A stretch of 64,000 bases of DNA from Pseudovibrio sp. Tun.PSC04-5.I4 (GCF_900104145.1 NZ_FNLB01000006.1:2988501-3052500); one strand, 5' to 3'; shown: positions 47,898 to 58,351, counted from the first letter of the stretch. Made by a program: numbers and translations. The notes: a model not told the origin generated them from the sequence alone.

Positions 47898-48500
47898 CTA
47901 TTCTACAGGATGTGTCGCGAAGAAACTTGCGAGACGCGTATGGATATCTGCTGAGACAACTTTTGTTGCACGGTCTTCAGCATCCCGTTCCGCTCTCAGG
48001 TTTGCAAACCGCTGGCTTGAAAAGTCAAAGGATGCGGAAGCAAAAGAACGGCCAGAATAAAGCGTTTTATCGGTAGCCTTATCTGAAAGCACGAAACTGG
48101 TGTTTACGGTGATGCTGTAAGCCGTTGGTACATCAGCCAGCTGTTCAACCCCAACTTCGGCTCTGCGTTTATCTGTCAGAATTTCCAACTGATACTTGGA
48201 AGGAAGACCCTTGCCACCGCGATTGAATGCAAAGATCAAGTGGTTACGGAGAACCTGATTGATCCGCTTGATATTACTGGTATCGCCGTAGCCCGGAAAA
48301 TCAATTGAGATAGCGGCGAGCTGACCTTGAACGGTTTGCTCTTCAACAGTTCCATCACCTGTTAATGTTGGGCTAACACCATATAGTGGGCGGAACTGAC
48401 ATCCGGAAAGAAGAAGGGCACCCGCAACAAGTGTTGCCCCGCCGAGAAGTACCCGACGGGAAAGGCGTCCTGAATTAGCAGGGCGATCAAACAACGACAT
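47898..48500 (-). CDS. lptE: LPS-assembly lipoprotein LptE
   Basis: Outer-membrane lipoprotein that plugs LptD for LPS export. It has 200 residues with a twin-arginine-like basic N-terminus (LSRRVLLGG), a hydrophobic segment and the lipobox LLSGC, followed by the family's QFRPLYG. The start overlaps leuS by 14 bp. Confidence 0.9.
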   Translation of the reverse strand: MSLFDRPANSGRLSRRVLLGGATLVAGALLLSGCQFRPLYGVSPTLTGDGTVEEQTVQGQLAAISIDFPGYGDTSNIKRINQVLRNHLIFAFNRGGKGLPSKYQLEILTDKRRAEVGVEQLADVPTAYSITVNTSFVLSDKATDKTLYSGRSFASASFDFSSQRFANLRAERDAEDRATKVVSADIHTRLASFFATHPVE

Positions 48501-51099
48501 TTACAATCCTCTGAGGTACCACGATGATTTTACGCGGAGCCTTGCCATCCAGAGCCTTCTGAACAGCCTCATGCGCTAGAGTAGCTTCTTCTACCTGCTC
48601 TTTGGAAGAGTCTCTTGCTACTGTTAGCTCACCTTTTTTCTTCCCATTGATTTGAATCGGAAGCGTAATGGTATTTTCTACGAGCAATTCTTCTTCCAGC
48701 GCAGGCCAATTTGCAGTGGAAACTAAGCCTTCATTGCCGAGCAATGACCAACATTCTTCGGAAAGGTGAGGTGTGATTGGTTCCATGAGCTGCAAGATGA
48801 AGCCAGCTGCCTCACGCACTGCATAAGCCATATCTGGCTTAGACAGGTCAGCCTGAAGAGCTTTGCTGATAGCGTTTGTGAATTCATAAAGACGCGCAAC
48901 AGCACGGTTGAAGCCGAGGTTTTCAAAGTCTTTTGTGATTGCAGCAAGTGTTTTATGTGAAACTCGCCGTAGTGCAGTTGCGTCCTCACCAAACTCTGCT
49001 GGTTTAACGGTATTGGCTTCAGTCTTGGAGAAAACCTCATTGATGATACGCCATACACGTTGCACGTGGCGCCATGCGCCGATTACACCGTCTTCGGTCC
49101 AGATGATGTCCCGCTCTGGCGGGCTATCTGACAGAACGAACAGACGTGCAGTATCAGCGCCGTAAGTATCGATAATATCTGTTGGATCAACAACGTTCTT
49201 TTTCGACTTAGACATCTTCTCGATGGAGCCGATGGTAATAGGTGCGCCAGTTTCAGCATGAGCGGCTTTCCTATCCCCCTCGGTGCCTGTGATGTTAATC
49301 TCGGCTGGTGTTATCCATTTTCCATCGGCATCCTTATAAGTCTCGTGGTTCACCATGCCTTGAGTGAAGAGGCCTTTGAATGGCTCTTTGATATCAAGGT
49401 GTTTGGTGATCTGCATGGCACGAGCAAAGAAGCGAGAATAGAGCAGGTGCAAAATCGCGTGCTCAACACCGCCGATGTACTGGTCAACAGGCAGCCATTC
49501 GCTGGCCGTTTTCGGGTCAGTCGGGTTGCTGTTTTTTGGATCGGTGAAGCGCGCAAAGTACCAGGATGAATCCACGAAGGTGTCCATGGTATCCGTTTCG
49601 CGTTGAGCATCTTTGCCACAACACGGGCATTTCACATTGCGCCATGTTGGGTGACGATCCAGCGGATTGCCGGGACGATCGAACGTCACATCATCCGGCA
49701 GAACAACTGGCAGGCTTTCCTTCGGCGCAGGCTGAACACCACAGTCATCACAGTGGATGACAGGAATTGGACAACCCCAGTAACGCTGCCGGGAGATACC
49801 CCAGTCGCGCAGACGGTAGTTTGTCTCACGATGTGCTTGCTGCTGACCTTTTGCGGTCTGATTTTCCAGTTTATCCGAGATCGTGTTTTTGGCATCTTCG
49901 ATGGACATGCCAGTCATGAAATCGGAATTGAAGATGGAGCCTTCGCCTGTGTAGGCTTCTGTTCCAACTTCAAATAGGGCCGGGTCTTCCCCTGCAGGCA
50001 AAACAACGGCTTTCACTGGCAGGTCGTATTTGTGAGCAAAGTCCAGATCACGCTGATCGTGGGCCGGACAAGCGAAGATGGCGCCTGTGCCATAGTCCAT
50101 CAAAATGAAGTTTGCGACGTAGACTGGCAGTTCCCATGACGGGTCAAGCGGGTGCTTGACGCGCAGGCCAGTGTCGAAGCCAAGCTTCTCAGCCGTTTCA
50201 ATTGCTTCAGCTGTTGTACCAATACGGCGACATTCAGCGATGAATTTCTGAAGGTCAGTTTTGGTTTCGGCCAGTTTTTGCGTGATTGGGTGATCTGGAG
50301 ACAAGCCCATGAAGGATGCGCCATACAGCGTATCTGGACGGGTGGTGAAGATCTCCAGAGTATCGTCGCCGGTTGGAGCGGTTTCGGTAAACTCGAAATG
50401 CACCTTCAAGCCAACAGACTTGCCGATCCAGTTTTTCTGCATCAAGCGAACTTTTTCTGGCCAATCTGTCAGTGTGTCGATTGCTTCCAGCAGGTCTTCT
50501 GAGTGATCTGAGATCTTGAAGAACCACTGTGTCAGGTCTTTTTGCTCAACAAGAGCTCCAGAGCGCCAGCCTTTGCCGTCGATAACCTGCTCGTTGGCGA
50601 GAACAGTCATGTCGACAGGATCCCAGTTTACCTTTGCGTTTTTACGGTAAACCAAGCCAGCTTCGAGGAAGTCCAAGAACAGGGCTTGCTGCTGTGCGTA
50701 GTAATCTACGTCGCAGGTCGCAAATTCGCGGCTCCAGTCGAAAGAAAGACCAATGGTCTTCAGCTGACCGCGCATTGTCGCGATGTTGTCGTAGGTCCAC
50801 CCTTTTGGGTGTACCTTTTTTTCAGCCGCCGCGTTTTCCGCAGGCATACCAAATGCGTCCCAACCCATTGGGTGCAGGACATTGTATCCGCGAGCACGTT
50901 TGAAACGTGCAACAACGTCACCCATGGAGTAATTGCGAACGTGCCCCATGTGCAGACGACCGGATGGGTAAGGGAACATCTCTAGTACGTAGTACTTCTC
51001 CCGCGGATCATCGTTGTCCGTCAGGAAGATTTCTTGTTCGTCCCATGCTTTTTGCCAGCGCGCTTCGGTTGCGCGTGCATTGTACCTATCCGTAGCCAT
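48487..51099 (-). CDS. leuS: Leucyl-tRNA synthetase
   Basis: Class I synthetase of 870 residues with editing domain. HMGH is at 50-53 ([11 protein letters not shown]), KMSKS at 628-632, and a zinc-finger-like CPCC segment lies near residue 495. It heads the leuS-lptE-holA operon and is divergent from yggS. Confidence 0.97.
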   Translation of the reverse strand: MATDRYNARATEARWQKAWDEQEIFLTDNDDPREKYYVLEMFPYPSGRLHMGHVRNYSMGDVVARFKRARGYNVLHPMGWDAFGMPAENAAAEKKVHPKGWTYDNIATMRGQLKTIGLSFDWSREFATCDVDYYAQQQALFLDFLEAGLVYRKNAKVNWDPVDMTVLANEQVIDGKGWRSGALVEQKDLTQWFFKISDHSEDLLEAIDTLTDWPEKVRLMQKNWIGKSVGLKVHFEFTETAPTGDDTLEIFTTRPDTLYGASFMGLSPDHPITQKLAETKTDLQKFIAECRRIGTTAEAIETAEKLGFDTGLRVKHPLDPSWELPVYVANFILMDYGTGAIFACPAHDQRDLDFAHKYDLPVKAVVLPAGEDPALFEVGTEAYTGEGSIFNSDFMTGMSIEDAKNTISDKLENQTAKGQQQAHRETNYRLRDWGISRQRYWGCPIPVIHCDDCGVQPAPKESLPVVLPDDVTFDRPGNPLDRHPTWRNVKCPCCGKDAQRETDTMDTFVDSSWYFARFTDPKNSNPTDPKTASEWLPVDQYIGGVEHAILHLLYSRFFARAMQITKHLDIKEPFKGLFTQGMVNHETYKDADGKWITPAEINITGTEGDRKAAHAETGAPITIGSIEKMSKSKKNVVDPTDIIDTYGADTARLFVLSDSPPERDIIWTEDGVIGAWRHVQRVWRIINEVFSKTEANTVKPAEFGEDATALRRVSHKTLAAITKDFENLGFNRAVARLYEFTNAISKALQADLSKPDMAYAVREAAGFILQLMEPITPHLSEECWSLLGNEGLVSTANWPALEEELLVENTITLPIQINGKKKGELTVARDSSKEQVEEATLAHEAVQKALDGKAPRKIIVVPQRIVNVVV

Positions 51100-51311
51100 T
51101 TATTCCGCCGTATGTTTGATTTCTGCCCTGAACAAGCAAATTACATTTGCTGGAACTGTCACCAGAAATTGTTGGCTTGGTCAAGCGGTAGACAGAGGAA
51201 AAACCTAGGAGTTTAGTCAGAATTTTCTCAATGGTGTGCAACTACTCTTGCTTTTGGGCCTTGGCACGCGCATTTCATGTCCCCACTATGTATTTTTGCC
51301 CGGAGTTAGAA

Positions 51312-51989
51312 ATGAGCGACGCAGCTGCACTACGCCTTAAAGAGGTGAAAGAAAATATCGAGAAAGCAGAGATGGATGCTGAGCGTCCAAGTGGTTCTGC
51401 CTGTTTGATTGCAGTTTCGAAAACCTTTGAAGCATCAGATATTAAGCCTGTGCTGGAAGCTGGTCAGCGCGTGTTTGGTGAGAACCGCGTTCAGGAAGCC
51501 ATGGGTAAATGGCCGGGCCTGCGGGAAGAGTTTTCCGGTGTTGAGCTTCACCTAATCGGGCCGCTTCAGTCCAACAAAGCAAAGGAAGCGGTGCAGACTT
51601 TTGATGTGATCCACACTGTGGATCGCGAAAAGATTGCCAAAGCTCTGAAAACTGAGATGGATAAGCTGGGAAAACATCCCAAGCTGTTTGTTCAGGTTAA
51701 TACAGGGGAAGAAGAGCAAAAAGCCGGGATCTCGCCGAAAGACGCTGATGCCTTCATTGCTAAATGTCGCGATGAGCTTGGTCTGGAGATCGAAGGCTTG
51801 ATGTGTATTCCACCTGTCGGTGAAGCACCGGGCATGCATTTTGCGCTTTTGGAGAAGATTGCCAAGCGCAATGGCCTTGAAAAGCTCTCAATGGGAATGT
51901 CCTCTGATTATCCAATCGCTGTTCAGCACGGGGCAACGTATGTTCGTGTCGGCTCTGCCGTCTTCGGATCGCGTGATTACACACATTAG
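51312..51989 (+). CDS. YggS-family pyridoxal phosphate homeostasis protein
   Basis: PLP-binding TIM-barrel protein of 225 residues that buffers PLP; no enzyme activity is known. The start at 51312 has CGGAG six bases upstream and fits the family better than 51231. PLP lysine K37 is in AVSKTFE; GENRVQEA and SMGMSSDYPIAV are signatures. It is divergent from leuS. Confidence 0.92.
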   Translation: MSDAAALRLKEVKENIEKAEMDAERPSGSACLIAVSKTFEASDIKPVLEAGQRVFGENRVQEAMGKWPGLREEFSGVELHLIGPLQSNKAKEAVQTFDVIHTVDREKIAKALKTEMDKLGKHPKLFVQVNTGEEEQKAGISPKDADAFIAKCRDELGLEIEGLMCIPPVGEAPGMHFALLEKIAKRNGLEKLSMGMSSDYPIAVQHGATYVRVGSAVFGSRDYTH

Positions 51990-52041
51990 GAAATTGCTCT
52001 TTGAACGTGGTTTGGGCGAGGGGATCCTCGCCCTCGTGTGT

Positions 52042-53025
52042 TTAGAGGATACGTTGTTTAATCCACTTGAGTGTAGTTGAGATCACAAGGTCATTGTTCT
52101 CAGGGCTGATTATATCGCCAGCTATAACGTGGTTGTTCGGATCGCCGGATTCCTCAATAAGGAGCCGCTGTTTTGGAGCGCCCCATTTCTCATAGGCTTG
52201 ATTTGTGAGTGCGGCGTCTACAGTTTCATCTTTCTCGCTGTAGATGAAAAGGGCAGGGATATCGGCTTTTTCCGGCGTTTGTTCTTGCAAAACAGAAATT
52301 GCGGTTGCCATTGGCAGAAGTGAAACGCTTGGATAGCTGATGGTCCAGCCCATTTGTTCTTCTTTAGAGGGGGCTTTGGATGACTGTCTCGTTTCGCCAA
52401 GCAGCAGCGGCACATATTGTCTTGCCATTGGCATATCCAGAAGAATACCACCTGCAGCTTTAACTCCGAAGTTTGGTGAGACAAACACCATTGCAGCAAC
52501 ATCATCCTTTAACAAGGTGTCTTGCATGGCCAGCCAGGCTGCAAGTGTTCCGCCTGTGGAGGTGGGCATGATTATTGTTTTTTCGCCCAAGCGACGTCCT
52601 ATCTCAACAGCTTCCGCAAGATCGTTGATCCAGTCCTGAAGGTGAGGTTCAGCCATAGCGCTTCCTGAACGACCATGACCTGCTAGGCGCGTATAATATA
52701 AGTTGGCCTTCAGCTCGTTGGCTACGATATCGGGGACAGGGCGGATTTCTTGTTTTGTTGCTGAGAAGCCATGAATGTAAATGATTGAGAGCGGTGTTTT
52801 ACTGTTCTTTTTGCCGTTCAACCAGATGATTTCCTTGGCAGATCCTGCCCGAATATCCTGATATTTGGTTTCACTGTTAGAAAGGTAGAGATCGAGATCG
52901 TCGCCCATTCGTTCGGGCTTAAATGTAATCGTAGTGTCTCTTGACTCTCTGGGGCCAAACATAATTGCAACTGCGCCACCAGCAATGACTAGGAAAACAA
53001 ACAGTAAGATATAACGAAATAGCAT
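52042..53025 (-). CDS. Membrane-anchored alpha/beta-hydrolase, paralogue 1
   Basis: A 327-residue protein with an N-terminal transmembrane anchor (about 4-24) and an alpha/beta-hydrolase domain outside. The oxyanion segment YIHGFSATKQE is at 83-93, the presumed nucleophile is Ser156 in the unusual elbow PTSTGG (Thr replaces the usual first Gly), and a DETVD Asp and NNHVIAGD His complete the triad. It is probably an esterase or lysophospholipase; the substrate is unknown. It is a tandem paralogue of 53112-54110. Confidence 0.82.
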   Translation of the reverse strand: MLFRYILLFVFLVIAGGAVAIMFGPRESRDTTITFKPERMGDDLDLYLSNSETKYQDIRAGSAKEIIWLNGKKNSKTPLSIIYIHGFSATKQEIRPVPDIVANELKANLYYTRLAGHGRSGSAMAEPHLQDWINDLAEAVEIGRRLGEKTIIMPTSTGGTLAAWLAMQDTLLKDDVAAMVFVSPNFGVKAAGGILLDMPMARQYVPLLLGETRQSSKAPSKEEQMGWTISYPSVSLLPMATAISVLQEQTPEKADIPALFIYSEKDETVDAALTNQAYEKWGAPKQRLLIEESGDPNNHVIAGDIISPENNDLVISTTLKWIKQRIL

Positions 53026-53111
53026 AAGGGAAGCCTTTGTTATCTTGTGGCAGTAAACCTACGCGATTTCACGTATAAAATACAAACCTCATTCGTTTTC
53101 AAGCTTGATGG

Positions 53112-54110
53112 TCACTGTTGCTGTACTCTCGGTATTCCCATGGTTTTTAGCCATTTTATGATCTCTGTTGATACCAGATCATTGTTGCCCGGATTCACAA
53201 GATCACCTGCAATAACGTGATGATTACCAACTGACTCTGTAATTAGGAGCCGATGTTTAGGAGCGCCCCATGCCTCATAGAATTTGGCGGTGGTATGTTC
53301 ATCCGAGGTTTTGTCGCGAATGTCATAGATGAACATAGTCGGTAAATCGGCATTTGCAGCATCAAGACTCCCGACCAGTTTCACAGTTTCAGCAAGGGGA
53401 AGTAGGGCATTTGCTGGATAGGCATTGGTCCACGCATAGATTTCTTCAAATCGTGCGTTGGGGTTTGCTACCCGATACGGCCCAATTATCAACGGCGTGT
53501 AATATTGGGCAAGAGGATAAGTCAGCAAAGACGTCCCGGTGGCGGCGAGCTCAAATACGGGAGAGACCAGCACGGTAGCCACTACCTTTTCCCCAATAGG
53601 GGCATTGGTGAGGTCTAGCCATGATACAAGGCTTCCTCCTAAAGAAGTAGCGATCACAATGGTTTTGTTCCCGATTGTCTCTCCGATAGCCAATGCCTCA
53701 GCGAGGTTGTTGAAATAATCATTGACCTTTACGCCGCCCATCGAGGCAGTCGTTCGGGCGTGACCGGGGAGGCGGGTATAATAGATATTGGCTCCGATGG
53801 CACTTGCGACCAGATCAGGGACTGGCCGGATTTCATCCTTACTGGCAGAAAATCCATGAATATAGACAACTGAGTATTCTGTTTTGGCTTTTGTGTCTGG
53901 GTTTTGCCAGATGATCTGCTTGGTTAAGCCAGGCTTGATATCCAGAAACTGACTTTCCTGTTCTGCCAGATAAAGATCAGGATCTTCGCTTATTGTTTTG
54001 GGATCAAAGCTTATGGTGACTGGAACATAAGCATTGTTCCACCAGATCAGAAAGCCAATCAGGAGGACGGTTAGTGAAAGAATGAATAGGCTGATTTTCC
54101 TTGAAAACAT
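53112..54110 (-). CDS. Membrane-anchored alpha/beta-hydrolase, paralogue 2
   Basis: A 332-residue protein with the same architecture as its neighbour: anchor at about 5-24, YIHGFSASKDEIRPVPD at 83-99, nucleophile Ser156 in ATSLGG and a HHVIAGD His. The two align from end to end with the same residue numbers for the anchor and nucleophile, so they arose by duplication. The 86-bp gap and shared strand suggest co-transcription. An inverted repeat at 54182-54199 upstream could be an operator. Confidence 0.82.
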   Translation of the reverse strand: MFSRKISLFILSLTVLLIGFLIWWNNAYVPVTISFDPKTISEDPDLYLAEQESQFLDIKPGLTKQIIWQNPDTKAKTEYSVVYIHGFSASKDEIRPVPDLVASAIGANIYYTRLPGHARTTASMGGVKVNDYFNNLAEALAIGETIGNKTIVIATSLGGSLVSWLDLTNAPIGEKVVATVLVSPVFELAATGTSLLTYPLAQYYTPLIIGPYRVANPNARFEEIYAWTNAYPANALLPLAETVKLVGSLDAANADLPTMFIYDIRDKTSDEHTTAKFYEAWGAPKHRLLITESVGNHHVIAGDLVNPGNNDLVSTEIIKWLKTMGIPRVQQQ

Positions 54111-54181
54111 GGTCTGGCAGCCTTTGCGTTTTGGTGGAGTTGATCAGTTGTAAATGCCCGTGCATTTGTTCTGTAAGTTTT

Positions 54182-54199
54182 CAAGGTTATCCAACCTTG
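54182..54199. promoter_or_regulatory. Perfect inverted repeat, possible operator
   Basis: CAAGGTT-ATCC-AACCTTG (54182-54199), upstream of the divergent hydrolase genes. No T-run, so a protein-binding site is more likely than a terminator. Confidence 0.4.
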
Positions 54200-54262
54200 T
54201 TCAACCTCCGATTATTGGCGGTTCTACTTGACTCTTCGCCGGTATTCTCGTAGATACCCGCC

Positions 54263-54370
54263 TAACTCCTCTTATCTGAGTTTTGGAGTCACTGACTGGG
54301 ACCCGTACGGTATAAAGAGTTCCCAGAGGTCAACACCCGACAGCGCGATGCGCCCTCGGGTGATTTTTTG
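54263..54370 (+). ncRNA. Candidate small RNA or ffh attenuator
   Basis: A promoter-like TTGACT (54228-54233) with TAGATA (54251-54256), 17 bases apart, precedes a region with CTGGGA (54296-54301)/TCCCAG (54321-54326) and a strong terminator hairpin (CACCCGA 54334-54340 with TCGGGTG 54356-54362, inner GCGC/GCGC, T-run 54364-54369). No plus-strand gene lies within 2 kb upstream, so the terminator needs a short transcript. It lacks the SRP RNA GGAAGCAG loop. It could be a free ~107-nt RNA or a premature-termination leader of ffh. Confidence 0.5.
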
Positions 54371-54496
54371 CTATGTGCGTTGTTTTTTGCATGGCAATCT
54401 TGGTCTGGTGATACCAAATTCATATAGGAACGAGTGTGCAGGACTGTAGAGACTTCTTCAGATGTCTGTATCAAAACGAGATTTTAAAGGAACGAC

Positions 54497-56053
54497 ATGT
54501 TCGATAATCTGTCAGATCGCCTAGGCGGAATTCTGGATAAGCTCACAAAACGCGGTGCGCTTTCTGAATCCGATGTCAATGAAGCGCTGCGCGAAGTTCG
54601 CCGTGCGCTCATCGAGGCTGATGTGGCATTGCCGATCGTGCGTTCCTTTGTTGATAAGGTGAAGCACCGGGCCGTCGGTGCGGATGTTGTTAAGTCCATT
54701 AAGCCGGGTCAAATGGTCGTTAAGATCGTTCATGACCAGCTTATTGAGATGCTTGGTGAGGATTCTCATCCGCTTGACCTGAATGCGCCGGCTCCGGTTT
54801 GCATTATGATCGTTGGTCTGCAGGGTGCTGGTAAAACCACAGCAACTGGTAAAATTGCTCGTCGTTTGACACTGCGCGATAAGCGTAAAGTTTTGATGGC
54901 TTCTCTTGATACGCGCCGTCCGGCAGCGCAAGAGCAGCTGAAAATTCTGGGTGAACAGAACGATGTTGATACGCTCCCAATCATAGAAGGCCAGCAGCCG
55001 GTAGATATTGCAAAACGTGCAATGACTGCTGCAAAGCTTGGCGGCTATGATGTGGTGATGCTTGATACAGCGGGCCGTGGTCACGTTGATGAGCTTCTCA
55101 TGGCTGAGATGGCAGACATCAAGAAAGCCTCGAACCCGCATGAAATTCTGCTGGTTGCCGATGCTTTGACTGGTCAGGATGCTGTTACCCTTGCGAAGAA
55201 TTTTGATGACCGTGTTGGTATCACCGGTATCATGCTCACTCGTATGGATGGTGATGGACGCGGTGGCGCGGCTCTCTCCATGCGGGCGGTTACTGGCAAG
55301 CCGATCAAACTGATCGGTACCGGCGAAAAATCTGATGCTCTTGAAGACTTCCATCCAAAACGTATTGCTGATCGCATCCTTGGCATGGGCGACATTGTTT
55401 CGCTTGTTGAAAAGGCTGCTGAGGCTATCGATGCAGAAAAAGCTGCTGAGATGGCTCGGAGGATGCAAAAGGGTCACTTTGACCTGAATGATCTTTCTGA
55501 ACAGCTGAAACAGATGGAAAAGATGGGTGGTATGTCCGGTATGATGGGCATGCTTCCGGGTGTTGGCAAAATGAAGAAGCAACTTGCTTCTGCCAACCTT
55601 GATGAAAACATGTTCAAACGCCAGATGGCAATCATCTCCTCTATGACCAAGCTGGAGCGGGCAAAGCCTGAACTCCTGAAAGCAAGCCGTAAAAAGCGTA
55701 TTGCTGCTGGTTCTGGTGTGCAGGTTGCCGAAGTTAACAAGCTCTTGAAAATGCACCGCCAGATGGCCGATATGATGAAGGCCATGGGTAAGGGCAAAGG
55801 CAAGGGTATGCTTGGCAAAATGATGGGTGCCATGGGTGGCGGAATGCCAGGAATGGGCGGCGGAATGCCGAACATTGACCCTAAGGCCCTTGAACAGATG
55901 GCTAAAGCTGGCCAGATGCCAGGCGGTATGGAAATGCCAAAAGGTTTACCGGGAGCTGGGCTCTCCGGGGGATTACCAGGAATTGGTGGTCCGAAATTGC
56001 CCGGCCTTGGTGGAGCCACTGGTTTACCAGGGCTTGGCAAGGGGAAAAAGTAA
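54497..56053 (+). CDS. ffh: Signal recognition particle protein Ffh
   Basis: SRP GTPase that binds signal peptides at the ribosome. It has 518 residues. The P-loop GLQGAGKTT is at 107-115, then DTAGRGHVDE and the TRMDGDGRGG motif. The M domain ends in an unusually long Met/Gly-rich tail (about 440-518). It heads ffh-aroQ-rpsP-rimM-trmD-rplS. Confidence 0.97.
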   Translation: MFDNLSDRLGGILDKLTKRGALSESDVNEALREVRRALIEADVALPIVRSFVDKVKHRAVGADVVKSIKPGQMVVKIVHDQLIEMLGEDSHPLDLNAPAPVCIMIVGLQGAGKTTATGKIARRLTLRDKRKVLMASLDTRRPAAQEQLKILGEQNDVDTLPIIEGQQPVDIAKRAMTAAKLGGYDVVMLDTAGRGHVDELLMAEMADIKKASNPHEILLVADALTGQDAVTLAKNFDDRVGITGIMLTRMDGDGRGGAALSMRAVTGKPIKLIGTGEKSDALEDFHPKRIADRILGMGDIVSLVEKAAEAIDAEKAAEMARRMQKGHFDLNDLSEQLKQMEKMGGMSGMMGMLPGVGKMKKQLASANLDENMFKRQMAIISSMTKLERAKPELLKASRKKRIAAGSGVQVAEVNKLLKMHRQMADMMKAMGKGKGKGMLGKMMGAMGGGMPGMGGGMPNIDPKALEQMAKAGQMPGGMEMPKGLPGAGLSGGLPGIGGPKLPGLGGATGLPGLGKGKK

Positions 56054-56371
56054 TTGAGCGAGATCGATAAAACTGAAGAAGCCAAGGTGATCCTTGGTAC
56101 GCTTCGTTCCAGCATTGACAACATTGATGCGGCTTTGGTGCACATGTTGGCTGAGCGATTTCGCTGCACACAGGCTGTTGGCGAGCTGAAAGCAACCCAC
56201 GGCCTTCCGCCGGCTGATCTAGGCCGTGAAAAACTTCAGATTGAGCGTCTGCGCCGGTTAGCGGCCGATGCCAATCTTGATCCTGACTTTGCTGAAAAAT
56301 TTCTGAACTTCATCGTGAAAGAAGTTATTCGGCATCATGAAGCTATTGCTGCTGAACGCAGTACAGACTGA
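56054..56371 (+). CDS. Chorismate mutase (AroQ type), TTG start
   Basis: A 105-residue all-helical chorismate mutase that turns chorismate into prephenate. TTG at 56054 directly follows the ffh stop, consistent with coupled translation. Active-site basic residues are kept in LRSSIDNIDAALVHMLAERFRCTQ and LKATHGLPPADLGREKLQIERLR. A chorismate mutase between ffh and rpsP is standard in alphaproteobacteria. Confidence 0.9.
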   Translation: MSEIDKTEEAKVILGTLRSSIDNIDAALVHMLAERFRCTQAVGELKATHGLPPADLGREKLQIERLRRLAADANLDPDFAEKFLNFIVKEVIRHHEAIAAERSTD

Positions 56372-56392
56372 ATACCTAGGAGTAATAAAACA

Positions 56393-56794
56393 ATGGCTAC
56401 TAAAATTCGCCTCGCACGCGGTGGCACAAAAAAACGTCCTTTCTACCGTATCGTAATTGCTGACGTTCGCGCGCCACGCGATGGTCGTTTCATCGAAATC
56501 GTTGGTCGCTACAACCCAATGCTTCCTAAAGATGCAGACAACCGCGTTGAGTTGAACGTAGAGCGCATCAAGCATTGGCTTGGTCACGGCGCACAGCCTA
56601 CAGACCGCGTACTCCGCTTCCTGGACGCAGCTGAGCTGATGAAGCGTGAGCCACGCAACAACCCAATCAAAGCTAAACTCGGCAAGAAAGCTCAAGAGCG
56701 TCTTGACGAAAAGCTGGCAGCTGAAGAAGCAGCTAAAGCAGCCGCTGCTGCAGCTGAAGAAGCCGCAGCAGGCGAAGCAGCAGCTTCCGAATAA
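56393..56794 (+). CDS. rpsP: 30S ribosomal protein S16
   Basis: 133 residues against about 82 in E. coli. The core [31 protein letters not shown] is highly conserved; the extra C-terminal ~45 residues are Ala/Glu/Lys-rich low complexity, common in alphaproteobacterial S16. Confidence 0.97.
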   Translation: MATKIRLARGGTKKRPFYRIVIADVRAPRDGRFIEIVGRYNPMLPKDADNRVELNVERIKHWLGHGAQPTDRVLRFLDAAELMKREPRNNPIKAKLGKKAQERLDEKLAAEEAAKAAAAAAEEAAAGEAAASE

Positions 56795-56829
56795 TATAGC
56801 ATACCCGATCTGAGAAGGAGGCGCCGGCA

Positions 56830-57393
56830 ATGGCAAACAAGCCTGAAGACCGCATTCTAATGGCTCAGATCGGAGCTGCTCACGGTATACGTGGAGAAGT
56901 GCGGGTCAAACCTTTTGGTGATGACCCGCTTTCTTTTGGCGATTACGGCAAGCTGGAAAGCCAAGACGGCACTCGCAAATTCAAAGTGAAACAGGCACGT
57001 GTCCAGAAGACTGTGGTTGTAACCAAGTTTGAAGGCGTGAATGATCGTAATGCGGCTGAAGCCCTGAATGGCGTAAAGCTTTATATAACTCGTGAAAAGC
57101 TCCCGGATACTGAGGACGAAGACGAGTTCTACCACACTGATCTTATTGGCCTTAAGGCCGTTGATGAGAACGGTGAAACACTCGGAACCGTTTTGACGCT
57201 GGATAACTTTGGTGCTGGTGATTTGATAGAAATTGCCCCAAAGAACGGTAGCTCGCTTATATTCCCTTTCACAAAAGCTGTTGTGCCTACCATTGATGTC
57301 AATGAAGGTTATGTGGAGATTCATGCTCCTGCAGGCTTTTATGAAGAGGGTGAGAAAGAACCAGAAGATGGTTTAAAGCCAGTTTCTGACTGA
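56830..57393 (+). CDS. rimM: Ribosome maturation factor RimM
   Basis: 16S rRNA processing factor for the 30S head. It has 187 residues. The N-terminal IGAAHGIRGEVRVKPF and the PRC-barrel IPFTKAVVPTID (here FPFTKAVVPTID) segments are intact. It has a strong AGGAGG upstream and sits between rpsP and trmD as usual. Confidence 0.95.
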   Translation: MANKPEDRILMAQIGAAHGIRGEVRVKPFGDDPLSFGDYGKLESQDGTRKFKVKQARVQKTVVVTKFEGVNDRNAAEALNGVKLYITREKLPDTEDEDEFYHTDLIGLKAVDENGETLGTVLTLDNFGAGDLIEIAPKNGSSLIFPFTKAVVPTIDVNEGYVEIHAPAGFYEEGEKEPEDGLKPVSD

Positions 57394-57444
57394 TTTTCTG
57401 TTTCAAACCAAGCATTCGACACTGATCCTTTCAGCAGGTATTCC

Positions 57445-58146
57445 ATGACTTTCCGTGCATCCATACTGACCCTCTATCCTGAGATGTTTCCGGGAAATCT
57501 GGGCATGAGTATGTCTGGCCGGGCAATGGAACGTGGTGATTGGTCTTTGACAGCCAATAACATTCGTGATTATGCGACTGATAAGCACCGCTCCGTTGAT
57601 GATACGCCTGCTGGCGGCGGAGCTGGTATGGTTCTTCGTCCTGACATTCTTGCCAAAGCGATTGACGATGTTACCGCGGACGGTGATACCCGCCCACGAT
57701 TGCTTATGAGCCCGCGCGGTAAGCCGTTTACGCAGGCAAAAGCACGTGAGCTTGCTGAAAGTCCCGGTGTTATTATTGTTTGTGGACGTTTTGAAGGTGT
57801 AGACGAGCGCGTTATTGAAGGACGTCAGCTCGAAGAAGTGTCCATCGGTGATTACATTCTCTCAGGAGGTGAAGTCGCTGCTCATGTGGTTTTAGATAGT
57901 ATCGTTCGTTTGCTTCCCGGCGTTATGGGAAACAAAGAGAGTGGTGAATCTGAGAGCTTTGAGAATGGCTTACTTGAGCATCCACATTACACCCGTCCGG
58001 TTGAGTTTGAAGGACGCGAAGTTCCAGGCGTCCTTAAGAGCGGTAATCACAAGTTGATTGATCAATGGCGTCTGGAAGTATCTGAAAAGATTACGGAAGA
58101 ACGTCGACCAGATCTTTGGCAGGAATACCTTGAAAATAGCCGTTGA
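57445..58146 (+). CDS. trmD: tRNA (guanine-N1) methyltransferase TrmD
   Basis: Forms m1G37 in tRNAs using a SPOUT knot. It has 233 residues. [22 protein letters not shown] and [11 protein letters not shown] are all present, the last with the catalytic Asp region following. Confidence 0.97.
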   Translation: MTFRASILTLYPEMFPGNLGMSMSGRAMERGDWSLTANNIRDYATDKHRSVDDTPAGGGAGMVLRPDILAKAIDDVTADGDTRPRLLMSPRGKPFTQAKARELAESPGVIIVCGRFEGVDERVIEGRQLEEVSIGDYILSGGEVAAHVVLDSIVRLLPGVMGNKESGESESFENGLLEHPHYTRPVEFEGREVPGVLKSGNHKLIDQWRLEVSEKITEERRPDLWQEYLENSR

Positions 58147-58189
58147 TAAGTTGTTTTCTGCACTTTTTTCATGACAAACTAATAAAAAT

Positions 58190-58336
58190 CCGGTAAACCG
58201 GCGCCGACTGGAGTGGAATCTGTCTAGCGTTTGCCGTTAGGGTCTTAGTTCCACTTCACTTCCCGGCATATGCCAAGGTTTGGTGCACACGTCCCGATGG
58301 CTTGTTCATTGAGGGACGCTCTGACCAATATTTATA
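58190..58336 (+). promoter_or_regulatory. Structured 5' leader of rplS
   Basis: Three helices can be drawn: CCGG-TAAA-CCGG near 58191-58202; AGTGGAA (58212-58218) with TTCCACT (58249-58255); and CGTCCC (58290-58295) with GGGACG (58313-58318). A GGCATATGCC palindrome lies at 58265-58274. This 5' region before a ribosomal protein gene may autoregulate L19. Confidence 0.45.
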
Positions 58337-58351
58337 ATGGAAGAAACTGCC

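Larger units (their letters stand above)
54111..54496. other. Intergenic region upstream of ffh (386 bp)
   Basis: It contains a palindrome (54182-54199), a promoter-like pair, a candidate small RNA with its own terminator (54263-54370) and the ffh leader (about 127 bp after the terminator). No coding frame is credible. Confidence 0.5.

Noticed and set aside
48948..48963. parS-like sequence inside leuS (13/16)
   Set aside because: Core CACGTG is altered to TATGTG and the number of mismatches is compatible with chance.
54263..54370. 4.5S SRP RNA upstream of ffh
   Set aside because: The conserved GGAAGCAG-type loop and long single stem are absent.
54521..55756. 411-codon open frame on the minus strand opposite ffh
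   Set aside because: Antisense shadow of ffh; no family features.
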